Below are positions 11,690-23,502 of a stretch of 64,000 nucleotides of DNA, in pieces. The stretch's first letter is position 1; every line of letters begins with the position of its first letter. Source of the DNA: Diphasiastrum complanatum. Its lineage: Eukaryota > Streptophyta > Lycopodiopsida > Lycopodiales > Lycopodiaceae. The notes beneath the pieces were generated by a model. The model saw nothing but the letters and a program-made list of their open reading frames with translations, was not told where the DNA came from and did no database searches. Position numbers and translations under genes: made by a program. The stretch is from the NCBI GenBank assembly GCA_029204225.1, contig CM055092.1, positions 28,756,359-28,820,358 of the forward strand, given 5' to 3'.

Positions 11690-12580
11690 ATCCATCGGTT
11701 ATGAAATTTGCAGATGACTCTTCTTCAATAGGTGGTCACAATATAGATCATCTTGATCTAGTTGCAGTAGATGATGATGAATGCGTAAGTTTAGAAGTTT
11801 CACTGTATGTTTATCTAATGTATGAGTTCTATTAAATTTTATATATTAAGAACTCCAATTTTGTAATAACAAGATGCACTTATGATCGATGACTTTGCTA
11901 CTCATCGAGGGGGCTTCAGACAACATTCAACATCTTTCCACAGAGATAGTGGTCTCGGCCACTACTTGAGGCACTTTCAGAACAATGAAATCTACATTGC
12001 TCATTCCAAACTCAGTCCAGTTGGAGAGACTATGATAACGGCTATGAAAGCCTTATCTTATTATCTAGGTGGTATTATATTTAGATTCTGATGATTATTT
12101 AAAATTTGAGAAAGACATATCAGATGCTATAGATAATATCGGCATGCCAATTCTCTTCCAAATAGAAGAAATTGGTTTTGAGCTTAACTTTAGAATCCAG
12201 ACTGTATTTAGATGGACACAAGAACTTCTATCAGTGATCCAGTGATAGAGGTAGGTCTCCCTCTACTGCAATTTGATATTGCAAGGGATTCTATGAATGA
12301 GTTGAAGCTTTTCAACAATTTTTTTCTGCAAGCCATCAAGGACGACAACGACACTTTTTCACATTGTCTCCTTGGTGCATGCACACCAGCTGTGAAGTTT
12401 TTGTTGATGCCTTATCATACCAAGTATGTCTATATCTTTACTTGTAATCACTGTATCATCTATCTAATGGAATTTTTCTTTGTTTTTGTAGTGATCCTTC
12501 AAGCTTTCCGAAACTTCCATGCATATCTGGAATGTACTTGGACTCATAGAAAAATATACCACTATCTACAAGCTCCTTAG
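11690..12580 (+). other. Exon-like relic of unknown origin
   Basis: An open stretch from about 11,698 (MKFADDSSSIGGHNIDHLDL) ends in DDDEC directly followed by GTAAGT, a consensus plant 5' splice site. Further open stretches at 11,882-12,069 and 12,212-12,420 also end near GT motifs (CCAA/GTATGT at about 12,421). I do not recognise the protein. It could be a captured or broken host gene, or chance. Confidence 0.25.
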
Positions 12581-12737
12581 AAATTCTTTCTCTCTATTGT
12601 AATTTTCCAATATTCGAATGAATCACATCCAATATACCTGCTAGGGATTGTATTGGCTCCCATTCACTTATGCTGGATGGATATAAATCTGCATGAATGC
12701 AATACATATATGATAACTGATATGATTACTACAAGTT

Positions 12738-13176
12738 TCAAAAGCATGAATGTTGAAATATAAATCCCAACAATTTTTGGCGATCATGAATATTGAAATC
12801 TTGTAGATACGGTTCTAAATGCATATAGACATGCTGAACCAAGACTTTTGAGATTGATTGCCCTCCTAGAGAAGTCCTAAAATCAAGGATCTTTGCTTTC
12901 CAATAAGATTTGAATGTCATCTTTGCCTTCTTCCTTGGTCTAAACATGCCTTTTGAGGACGGATGCAATAGAAATTATGAGTTTTTTTATGTATCTTGTT
13001 GGTTTCCAAAATGTAGCTTCATCCTTCTCATTGTGAAGGATCACCGATTCAATTTTGGATCTTGGTCTCCTGGCCATAGTGATTGTTGCCAAAGTGACCA
13101 CTGAGGTAGGAATTCCTTTTAAATCTTTGTCAGACGAAGCAAAACAATTCTGATATTTGACCAACAACTTTCTCAA
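12738..13176 (-). pseudogene. pol: Ty3/gypsy PR-RT linker fragment
   Basis: The minus strand reads LLVKYQNCFASSDKDLKGIP, very similar to LLIKYQDCFAWTYQDLKGI at the start of RT in the gypsy element at 36.2 kb. Little else aligns, so only a short relic remains. Confidence 0.6.
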
Positions 13177-14954
13177 GGCATTGAATTGGTCTGTTAAAAA
13201 TTGTGCTCCAACTTATACTATTTTCTCATCTTCACAGAAAATATTGAAGTTAGGAATCTGAATCCATAATTGCATTTTGTTTATTATAAACACTTAAAAC
13301 AATGTTTACCAAGACTAATTAAAGATATCCATCCAAATTGTCATTCAATTAGGCTTAGACTTCCCAATTCCATTTTTGCTATTGTGAGCATTTTCTTTGA
13401 CACATAGCTATTGTTGACATTCTTCATTGTTATCTATCTTATTTTGTGCTTCAAATCATTTAAAAAGAATTTATTTATTTTCTCAAAAACAATTATATTT
13501 TTGATCGATTCATACACATCCCTAGCTCAAGCACATTAGGCTCAAGAGGTACTTAAAGCTTGTAAAGTCCATAATGTGAACTAGAAGTTATTCATCTTTG
13601 AGGTTGTATGTATAGATTATCTTTTACCATTTGTATCCTCTCAAAATGACATAATTTCCATCCTATTTTGGAAGCATAGAATCACCACATGTACTTTTAA
13701 ATTGAAGTATAGTATAATATGTATAGTCATTAAGATTCTTAGTGTGTCAAAAAATTTAAAGATACTTTACATATCTTGTCAACAATATTAGAGAATAAGG
13801 GTTTCCTAACGTACCAAAATTATTGGGCAAGTGTAACAATAATGTCCAATCATGCACATGTCCAATAATGGCCAATCCAATCATGCACATGCTAAGCAAT
13901 TTCATATTAAAACTTTTGAATGTTGATAATTATGTGTTAGCTACTTGAAATACTTTGATACAAAAAGCAAAAGTCATAACTCCATTTCTTAAGAATTGTA
14001 AAAACTTTTAGATTGAGTATTTGGTTATGCCAAATATATTGTGAAGGTTGGGCTTTACTTCAAGATATAGAAATTCTTGAATTTTTTTAAATTTTGGGCT
14101 TGAAGAATGTGAGAGCTAACTTTGTATTTCATGTATAATAAAAACAACAAGACACTATTATGAATTTAAAACCAGATCTCATCTTTAGAACACAAGAATT
14201 CCAATAAAATGTGCTTAGAATTGGTCAATTGATGCAATGTAATTCCAAATGAAAAGAAATGCTCCCCATTAAACAAACCAGAGAAACTCTAGTGCTAAAA
14301 CAAGTTATAGCTTTAGCTTTGTCAAGACAAGAAAACTCATTTGAGAAGTGCAATTCCTTTTTTGGCTACAATTTTTTGTGCAAGGAAAGGCTGCTAGGCT
14401 TGGGGGCCTTAGCTCAAGAGCAAGCACTCAAGAGCTAGGCCATGCCCACGAGGGAGGCCTAGAGGCCTTGGGCCCTTCCTTGTATTATGCCAATTGAAAT
14501 TTTTTTTATCTTGCAAGGCTACTTTCTTTAAAAAAGTTTCTAGAAAACTAGAACTACCATCCTTTTCATGTGGGCATCCAATAAATAAATGCCAAATAAC
14601 AATATAGGTCAATGCGCTCTTGGCTCTTCTATCAAAAGCATTGATATCTACTTCAATGGGTGGTCATCTAGTCATGTGAGGATGGGCCCACAACCTTTTC
14701 TCTATAAGGATGTTTTTCATTTTGAGCTTCCACATTGAGTAGTTGGATATGTCTTTCAACTTGCTAGATTTACTCAAAATGGATTCTTAAGTATTTGTCA
14801 TGTCAAAACAGCTAAAAAAATGCAATCATAGGCTAAAAAAGGCCTTTTGAGCACAAAGATGATGCCTAAACTTGATCATTTTGACTTGTCATAATTTCCT
14901 AAACACACCCCCCCCCCCCTCGCGATGTCGCTTAGGTGGCAAGTTTGCCAACAA
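13177..14954. other. Non-coding; contains a 12-base C tract
   Basis: AT-rich sequence without recognisable genes. A run of 12 C residues at 14,908-14,919 is followed by CGCGATGTCG. Nothing else was identified. Confidence 0.45.
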
Positions 14955-15640
14955 GAATCCTACAACTGGGGTACATAGAGAACATCATTGAGATACAATG
15001 TTTTTGATGATGCTACACTCAGTGGAATATACCCTATTCCTTCAATCCTACACTCAACATCATCTGGTGTATAGATTGATCTTTTAGTGTCCTCATAAAG
15101 CAAGAGACTAGTGAATGAATTTTTAGAACTAGACATATGGGAACTAGCTCCACTATCTATCCACCATAATTCCTCACACTTTAAGGGAGAAGTAGAGAAA
15201 CTTGACATCATCAAGGAATCCTCCCTATCACTCTCTTTCTAGTTAGTAAGGTTAGCTTGCTTGAATTGGTTTTTTTTTCTTGAAGCAATTTGAAGCATAG
15301 TGGCCTTCCTTGCCACAAAAGAAACAGTTGATCTTCTTCTTCTTTCCACTAGATGTTGTAGCTTGAGAGAAATGGTCCTCATCTCCATCTTTGGCTTTGT
15401 CTTTGTCCTTCTTGAAGTGTTGGTGCTATTGTGGTCCCCTTTGCTCCTCCTCTTTGGCTTGTCCTTTGTGAATAGTGCTTTGTCCTCTCCACCATCCTTC
15501 AATGAAAGTTTCTCGATCCTTAATAGCTTGTTTTCTTGCCTACACTCCTCAGTAATAAGAACTCCTTGCAATGTCTCCAAGCTTAGAAGCTCCTCTTGAA
15601 TTGCATATAAGTTTGACCAATATCGATTTGGCTCCCAATA
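14955..15640 (-). pseudogene. gag: Copia gag C-terminus and protease start (element O)
   Basis: The minus strand encodes LETLQGVLITEE and KALFTKDKPKRR, matching the C-terminal Gag of element A (LEELQGTLMAEE, QALFTKGKGK). A zinc knuckle in a neighbouring frame follows near 15.3 kb (CFFCGKEGHYASNC). The protease start is ELWWIDSGASSHMSSS, with the catalytic DSGAS intact, continuing to LNDVLYVPQL, where homology ends. It preserves the residues that element A has lost at this site, so it is a useful comparison. Confidence 0.82.
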
Positions 15641-16271
15641 AAGTTGTCAGACAAGAATAACATTGTTCTATTGGTATTGCCGATACAGAGCCCACAAACA
15701 TCTCAAAACGACTGAAATGCAATCCAACCATTTTTCCTCACAATAACTGACTATCGCTCATTCAAATGAACAATCGATCTCAAATCTAAGTGGTACGAGT
15801 ATCCATAAGCAAGTTTCAAACAATATTGACTTACAAAAATATAGAGTATCCTTTAGGATGTGTAAGAACGAACATTCTACAATGTCAATGAAATAGTGAT
15901 TCCGCAATTCATGATCACAATCAAGTTCAGAACAATCTATATCAAGCAATTGAACAGTTGATTAATTTAAAGATAATTCTAGCATCAAATTTATAATCAA
16001 ACACTCACGATAGTATCGAGGCTAAAAATATTGTCTGACCAGAGTTATCAAACACATAACACATCCGCCAAAGCGAGACTATCAACTATAAACACAGAAG
16101 CACTCAACATTCAGACAACTAAATTGAAATGTTATGCTCATTCAAATATTCTTTATGTTTTTGATCTTATAATGATTCTACTCTTTATAAGTAGAATTGA
16201 TGACTTATGCACCAATTCTTGACAGTAATAACCCTCAGACATGGTGAGGATCTACTTTATATTGTAGTTAA
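15641..16271. other. Non-coding flank of element B
   Basis: No gene or repeat recognised. No 5-bp sequence here matches the 3' flank of element B, so no target duplication is visible. Confidence 0.4.
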
Positions 16272-16918
16272 TGTGAAAGATTCAACTAGTTTCATCATAT
16301 TTTGCTATATTTCCATATTTGGCATATTGAGGTCAAAACTTGTTTTAGACTTAGAGATTGACTTTTCAAAGTCCATTAGTCTAAATGTCATTTGAATAAA
16401 CACTTTTTGAAAGTGTGGGAAAGTTAGAATGTGAGTTTGAGTAGATTCAAATTTGAATAGTTGGGTACATTGAATCTAGACCCAAAAATAGTAGGGTTAG
16501 CATTTTGGTGGGAAAGCCAAGTGGCCAAATAGGGTTTGGACCTATTATAAAAGGATGTAACTCGTGGAGGGAGGAATCTTCTCTCTCTATCTCATTTCAT
16601 GCTTATACATGGTTCTCTTGGGTTTCACTATCCATTGGTGCACTATCTTGGTGATTGCTTGCAATTCTATGTGTAGAATGATCATTTATTGTTATTTTTG
16701 GATCCACACGTGTGAAATACAGTAGCTTGCTGGTTCTTTATGGACAGCAATAGTGCTTTATCATGTCATTCAAGTTTGATCAAATTCTATTAATGTTTGC
16801 ATCTCATTTTGTGTGTAGATGCTAATTTTTCTACATTGGTGAGATTGGTAGTGTATTTTTCTTTCTAACCAAACATCATTTAAGTGGATTGGATCTTAAG
16901 GATCTGAAATCCTTCACA
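16272..16918 (+). repeat. 5' LTR of element B
   Basis: Starts TGTGAAAGATTC and ends CCTTCACA, directly before the PBS. It is paired with the LTR at 20,884-21,533. A TATA box (TATTATAAAAG, about 16,542-16,552) marks the promoter. The palindrome CACACGTGTG lies at 16,705-16,714, downstream of it. Confidence 0.92.
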
Positions 16919-16931
16919 TGGTATCAGAGCT
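16919..16931 (+). other. Primer binding site of element B
   Basis: TGGTATCAGAGCT follows the LTR end without a gap and is the canonical complement of the initiator tRNA-Met 3' end. Confidence 0.93.
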
Positions 16932-17507
16932 TGTGTTTCAGGTTATGAAGGAGAAAATTAGATCTATCAATGATTTGGTGAAGACATCAAATCTAGAGCA
17001 TGCTCGAGAGGATTCTACACCAAAATCGAGTTTTTTGCTTTTGTAGATTGGATCTTTTGTAGATTAGGTTTATAAACTTGATCAATTTCGAATTTTGAAT
17101 TCACATATTGAATTTGGCCGATTTTTAGATCATTGGATCAGCCTAAGTGGTGGCTAATAGATTGCATATCAAATTTTCAGCATTTGCATGTAGATTTGGA
17201 ATAGTCAATTTTTTGTGATTTTGTCAAAACCCTAATTTTGATTAGATCTCTAGATAGTGAGGTTTATGGACTTCATTTGAGTGTGTTTCAAGCTTAGAAA
17301 GTGGAAAAAATCATTAGATTGAGGATAGATCATAGGTTGATCAAGATTCCATGATTCTATGTGTTGATTTGCTTGGTATATGTGCTAGAAGAGAATTTTT
17401 GAGATAGTTTTAAATCTTGGTGATTTCTTTTGAAAGCATTTGTTGTTGTTCAAAGGAGTGCTTTGTGCATTGAAATAGGTTGAAAGAGAAGATCAGGTCA
17501 TTGCTAC

Positions 17508-18364
17508 ATGGCAACCTCAATTGGAGTCATGTTGGAAGCGAATGATAGGCTTACCTCAAGTAGCTATTCATTGTGGAAAGTGAGGATGGAGTCACTTCTT
17601 GAGATGAATGATGTTTTGGATATTGTTGTAGGTTTGGAGGAGAGACCAGCTACACAACAAGATCAAATGAGGTATGGCAAGAGGGCCAAGAAGGCTCTAC
17701 ACATGATAAAGTTGAATGTTACCAATGAACTTCTCAAGGAAGTTGGTAAGTGCACATCATCTTTGGAAGCTTGGAATTCATTGAAGAAGCTTTATGAATC
17801 CAAGTCTACTTCTAGAGTGTTGAGTCTAAGAAGGCAAATCTTTTCTTGTTTGCAAAAGAATGAAGAAAATACAAGTACTTTTGTTGTGAGAATGAAAGCA
17901 TTGAATGATGAGTTGGCTTGCATTGATGAAAGCATTAAGGAAGGAGAGCTTATTCAAGTAATTATTAATAGTTTGTTGGATGCTCAGGCTAACATTTCTC
18001 AAAGTATTTCTACTCAAAAGACTTTGCCTTTGATGGATCTTCAAGAGATCTTGATCAATGAGGAATACAGGCTTCTACATTGACACTTCAAAACGATGTT
18101 ATGTTCACAAAGGGCAAATTCAAGGGCAAAACCAAAAGTAAGTGGTCTAAAGGGCAAGATTAAGTGGATGCTTCTTCAAGTGGCAAAAAGAGTACTTCAC
18201 TTCTTTGTGACATCAAAGGACACTTTGCAAGTGAGTGTTACAAGAAGAAGAGAGATCAAGGAGACAAGCAACATAATCTTACTCTTGATGAAGATGGTTT
18301 GGATGTTCAAGATGCAAATGATGATGCTTTTGTAATGTTTTCATGTATGCTTGCTAATGATTGA
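17508..18364 (+). pseudogene. gag: Gag of element B, frameshifted
   Basis: The ATG at 17,508 opens 191 codons of copia Gag (SYSLWKVRMESLL, then EAWNSLKKLYES, then LQEILINEEYRLLH), ending at 18,083. After a frame break the reading resumes at about 18,164 with GHFASECYKKKRDQGDK. The first cysteine pair of the zinc knuckle is damaged (TSLLCDIKGHFASEC keeps only one Cys). It is preceded by a leader of about 0.58 kb after the PBS. Confidence 0.88.
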
Positions 18365-20883
18365 GATCTAGATCCTTGGTGAATTGATAGTGGAGCAAGT
18401 TCAAACATGACCTTTCACAAAGAGTACTTCACTTCTTTGTTGGCATATGGAGATGACAAGAGGGTGATCTACACGGCCAATGATGGTGAGTGTGCAATCA
18501 AAGGGATTGGCACAATTCATATTTCTCTCTCTACAAATAGGAATGTTCATTTGGAGAATGTCTTGTTTATTCCATCTACTACCAAGAATTTGCTTAGTGT
18601 GAGCCAAATGCTAAGTAAAGGCCTCAAGGTGGAGTTTGATAGAGATGCTTGTTTGATCAAAAGAAAGGATGTCTTGGTTGGAAAAGGTAAAAGGCAAGGG
18701 AAGTTGTTCAAACTAGATGCTTGTGTTATTGCTAACCAAGTTGGATGTGTTGCAAGGGAGCAAATTCCTATTCAAGTGGTTTGGCACAAAAGGATGGGAA
18801 ACCTCAACTTCAAATCATTGGAAGGGAGTATACAGCATCAAGGACCCCACAACAAAATGGAGTGGCTGAAAGGAAGAATAGGAATTTATGTGAAAGTGCT
18901 AAAGCTATGAGGTTAAGTGCTAATCTTGACAAACCATTTTGGGATGCCAATTTCTTGTGCAATAGGTGCCGAAGTGCTATTTGGATGGAAGGACACCTTT
19001 TGAGATGGTATTCAAGAGGAGGCCGAGTGTCAACTTTCTAAGAACCTTTGGATGCACATGCTATGTCAACATTACTCTTGATGATAGGACCAAGGAGGAT
19101 CCATCTTCAAGAAGAGGTATTTTTGTTGGATATAGTGAGGTGAGTAAAGCCTACAAGGTTTACATTCCTTCTACTAACAAAGTGATTGTTGGTAGAGATG
19201 TCATTTTTTATGAAGAGAACATTCCAAAAGTGTCTTCAAGCATGATTGATGGTAGCGTGGATGGATCTAACATTCTTGATGTTGATGAGAAGGATCGTGA
19301 CTGTGGATGGTAATGATGATGGACCTTCATCAAATGTCAAAATCCAAGAAGAACATCAAGAGAAAGACAAGTACCTTCAAGGCTCACATACGATCAAAAA
19401 GATAAGCAAGTAGTTTCTGGAAATTATGTTGCTTTCCTAACCTCTTTAGATGAGGAGTGTAGATCAAGCAAGGAAAGAACAGGAGTGGATCCAAGCAATG
19501 GATCTTGAGTATCAAGCTCTTATGAAGAATGGAACATGGAGATTGGTGGAGTTGCCTAAGGACAAGAAAGCTATTGGATGCAAATGGATCTTCAAGGTGA
19601 AGACAAACCAAGATGGATCTATCAACAAGTACAAGGCAAGGTTAGTGGCAAAAGGATATGCTCAACAACAAAGGATTGACTATGATGAGACCTTTACACC
19701 CGTGGCAAAGATGGTAAGCATTCGAGTCATCATTTCACTAGCTACACTTTATGGATGGGATCTATGGCAAATGGACATTTCAAATGCATTCTTGAATGGG
19801 GATCTTGAGGAGGAAGTGTACATGGAGCAACCCGAGAGCTGCATTTCATCAACAAAGCCAAATCATGTGTGTCTTCTACAAATAGAGTTTGTATGGTTAT
19901 AGGTTTGCTGGAAATGATGTTACCATCTTGCTAATCTATGTGGATGATATCATCTTGAGTGGTGGAGACAATCAAGAATGCTCTTAAGAAGGAGTTTGAG
20001 GTGCATGATCTTGGTAATTTGCATTACATTTTGTGAATAGAAGTCATTAGATCTTCTCAATCTACTTTCATTTGTCAAGAGAAGTATGCTGATTCTATTC
20101 TAGAAAGATTTCATATGGTAGATGCAAAAGCACCTATGGAGTCTCATGTAAAGCTAACTATAAGAGGTAATGAAAGATCCTTCGAGGACATTACTCTCTA
20201 TAGGAAGCTAGTTGGTTCACTCATCTATCTAGCCATTACTAGACCAGATCTAAGCTATTGTGTTGGAAGATTAAGTCAATTCATGCAAAATCCTAGTGAG
20301 GAGCATTGGAAACTAGGAAAGTGAGTTTTGAGGTACATCATTGGAACTCGAAATTTTGGCATATTGTATGAGGGATCATCAACTAATCTTTTTGGATTTT
20401 CAGATTCGGACTATGATGGAGATGTAATGGATAGGAAATCCATTAGTGCTTATTGTATTTTCATAGGTGATGGAGCTATATCATGGATGTCGAAGAAACA
20501 TGCCACTATCTCATTGTCATCTAGTGAGGCCAAGTACAAAGCTCTTACACATTGCACAAAGGAGATGGTATGGATCAAGAGGATGATCAAGGATCTTCAC
20601 TTGATGGATTTTTTAGAGAGTCCAATCATCTTTTGTGACAATTAATCAGCCCAAAGAATGGCTTCCAATCCTATCTTTCATACTAGGAGCAAGCATATTG
20701 AGATACAATATCACTTTGTGAGGGATCAAGTCATTGCAAAGGAGGTGGAGCTTCAACATGTGCCTTCAAGGGAATGTGTAGCTGATATCTTCACCAAAGC
20801 ATTGGGAAAGGACTTTTTCATGAAGCATAGGACTTCACTTCGAGTGCTATCAAAGTCTATGCTAAAACTAGTTGAAGAGCGAG
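18365..20883 (+). pseudogene. pol: Pol of element B, with integrase core deleted
   Basis: Protease starts with IDSGASSNMTFHKEYF near 18,385 after a TGA. GAG-pre-integrase reaches WHKRMGNLNF. The sequence then jumps directly to REYTASRTPQQNGVAERKNR, so both integrase Asp residues and the zinc region are gone and only the Glu end remains. Integrase C-terminus and hinge continue at about 18.97-19.3 kb. RT starts at 19,450 (KWIFKVKTNQDGSINKYKAR) and is gapped after MEQPES. YVDD is at about 19,940. RNase H runs 20,115-20,883 (SDSDYDGDVMDRKS, SLSSSEAKYKALT, SKHIEIQYHFVRD) with two in-frame stops. Confidence 0.9.
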
Positions 20884-21533
20884 TGTGAAAAATTCAACTA
20901 GTTTCATCATATTTTGCTATATTTTCATATTTGGCATATTGAGGCCAAAACTTGTTTTAGACTTAGAGATTGACTTTTCAAAGTTCATTAGTCTAAATGT
21001 TATTTGAATAAACACTTTTTGGAAGTGTGGGAAAGTTATAATGTGAGTTTGAGTAGATTCAAATTTGAATAGTTGGGTACATTGAATCTAGACCCAAAAA
21101 TAGTAGGGTTAGCATTTTGGTGGGAAAGCCAAGTGGCCAAATAGGTCTTGGACCTATTATAAAAGGATGTAACTCGTGGAGAGAGCAATCTTCTCTCTTC
21201 TCTATCTCATTTCATGCTTATACATGGTTCTCTTGAGTTCTACTATCCATTGGTGCACTATCTTGGTGATTGCTTGCAATTCTATGTGTAAAATGATCAT
21301 TTATTGCTATTTTCGGATCCACACGTGTGACATACACTAGGTTGCTGGTTTTGTACAGATAGCAACAGTACTTTATCATTTCATTCAAGTTTGATCAAGT
21401 TCTATTAATGTTTGCATCTCATTTTGTGTGTAGATGCTGATTTTTCTACATTGGTGAGATTGGTAGTGTATTTCTCTTTCTAACCAAAGATCATTTAAGT
21501 GGATTGGATCTTCAGGATCTAAAATCCTTCACA
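20884..21533 (+). repeat. 3' LTR of element B
   Basis: Begins TGTGAAAAATTCAACTAG after the purine-rich GAAGAGCGAG and ends CCTTCACA. It differs from the 5' copy by about 34 substitutions and one 3-bp indel. Its TATTATAAAAG box is near 21,154 and CACACGTGTG is near 21,320. Confidence 0.92.
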
Positions 21534-23502
21534 TGAAATGACAAACTGTGAATAAATTTGTGTATTTTTGTGAGTTTTTTTCAAGATACAAATATATATA
21601 TTAATCTTCCAATGCATTTTGTGAATGTGACAAAATGTACAACATTGATTTTCCCAAACAAAAACAAAAAAAAAAAAAACAATGTGAAACTGCAATTCGA
21701 ATGATAAGTATTTTTGAATATAACAACCAATTTTCATTGCATTCATATCATAGCAAGAGAATTTGTGACGTACATGTCATAACACGATATTTGTTATGCG
21801 AGGAGTAAAATTCACAAAGGGCTAAAAGGTAATGTTGATAGTACAATGACATTGTCCAATACCATACATAGCCAAAAAAATTCATATCCATGGTCAACAT
21901 CAAGGAACATTTTATCGAGACATGGAAACTTTCTTGTAACTCCCCATATGTTGATGAATGGACATGTTCTCATTCATATCCAAACCTTTTACATGTAAAT
22001 ATATAGAGTATATATTTTTTGATAAAATATACATACTTAGTTGACATATTCTTAACAAAATCATAGCATATGCACAAGGCCTCTAGTCTCAAAGAAACAT
22101 GACTTGTGGAACCCATGTTGTTGCTATCAAAATTTCCAAGATATTTTCTTTGCTCTTAACAAGATATTTACTTAAAACTTCATATAAGTTGTAGAGCTCT
22201 TTTCATTTCCTTCTTGGTAGCCTAGTATATTAAATTTTCATCTCAACATTCTTCTGTCAAGCAAAACATGTCTGTAAGACTTGTATATGGTTGGTGGAGA
22301 AGTGGATTGCTTCGTTGACTATTGATACATACATCTATGTCATACTGTTTCTGTTCAACCAAGAACTCAAAAGTGGAATTTAAATTTTATGATTGAAGAA
22401 GAATAAGAAATTCCAAATAAATGGACAATAATAGACCATGTCATCTTTAAAAAAAAAAAAAAGGAGCATAAAGTTTAACTAACAATTATATACATTGATT
22501 AATAACATAAAGGGCATTTTGTGGAAACATAAATGACAAAGTAACAAGAGATAGTTGGTGATGGTTATGCTTAGCCTAATATTCCATGATGAAAGATGGA
22601 AAATTCGCAATAGTAGTGGGTCCCATTAGATTAGGACTTGGATAACATTGGACACACAGATCACGTGATAATATCATGTCAACCAAAAAAGGTGGAGTGG
22701 GATTGGAGTTTTTTTTATATCAGACCATAGCTAACACTTCTGCAACATAATATTTTTTGATATTTCAACCTAATCAAAATGGAAATTTGGTTTGTGACAA
22801 TTGCTCATCAATGTATGAGTGTTTTGATTATTCGCGCCTTAACTAAATATTCTTAAAACATATCTGTAGTGTTAATTGTTTTTTTGTGCATATATGTAAA
22901 AGACATGTTTGTTTTTCTTTCAAATGCAAAGACCTAAAATTAATAGTTCAAATCATAGATCAAGCATGACAGAAAACATTGATGTTGCATTCTTTGGCCA
23001 TCCATCTTGGCTTGACCATTGTTTTGTACATGGATTTGATGTGTGAATGGGTGAATTCAAGGAATTTTTTCATGCATACTTAATTGCAAATTCCATTTTA
23101 ATTAATCCCTAAAAAAACCATGTGCACACCTCAATTATGATCACAAACAGAGGAAACCAATGAGTAACTCCAATTTATCAATGTTCATAAGAAAATGTAT
23201 AGATTATGTACAAATCATAGAAGTGTCTTACCCTTGTGTTGGGAGCTGTTTGGCAAACAAGCATTGCTACCCTTAAACATCGATCCAAAGAATGTCCAAA
23301 AGATTGACATACAACACCAACGATGATCTCATTTTTATATTGTCGGATAAAATATATCATTATAGCTTCAGTCATTGGGCAAACTCATTACAAAACTAAG
23401 TATTTATTTGATTTACATAATTGATCTCATTTATAAAAAACTAAAATTGACCTTCAAGAACATCTATTCTATAGCTATATATTGATGAAATGTGACATAT
23501 CT
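21534..23502. other. Intergenic, no gene recognised
   Basis: AT-rich sequence with A-tracts near 21,660 and 22,448. No domain, LTR pair or RNA gene seen. Confidence 0.45.

Larger units (their letters stand above)
16272..21533 (+). mobile_element. Ty1/copia element B, two LTRs, non-autonomous
   Basis: The element is about 5.26 kb and bounded by two TG...CA LTRs of 647 and 650 bp. It has a perfect tRNA-Met primer site and a purine-rich tract before the 3' LTR. I count about 35 LTR differences, near 95% identity, so it is clearly older than element A. Internally gag is frameshifted, the integrase core is deleted and RT is gapped, so it could move only with proteins from a relative. Flanking 5-mers (gttaa and tgaaa) do not match. 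Confidence 0.92.
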
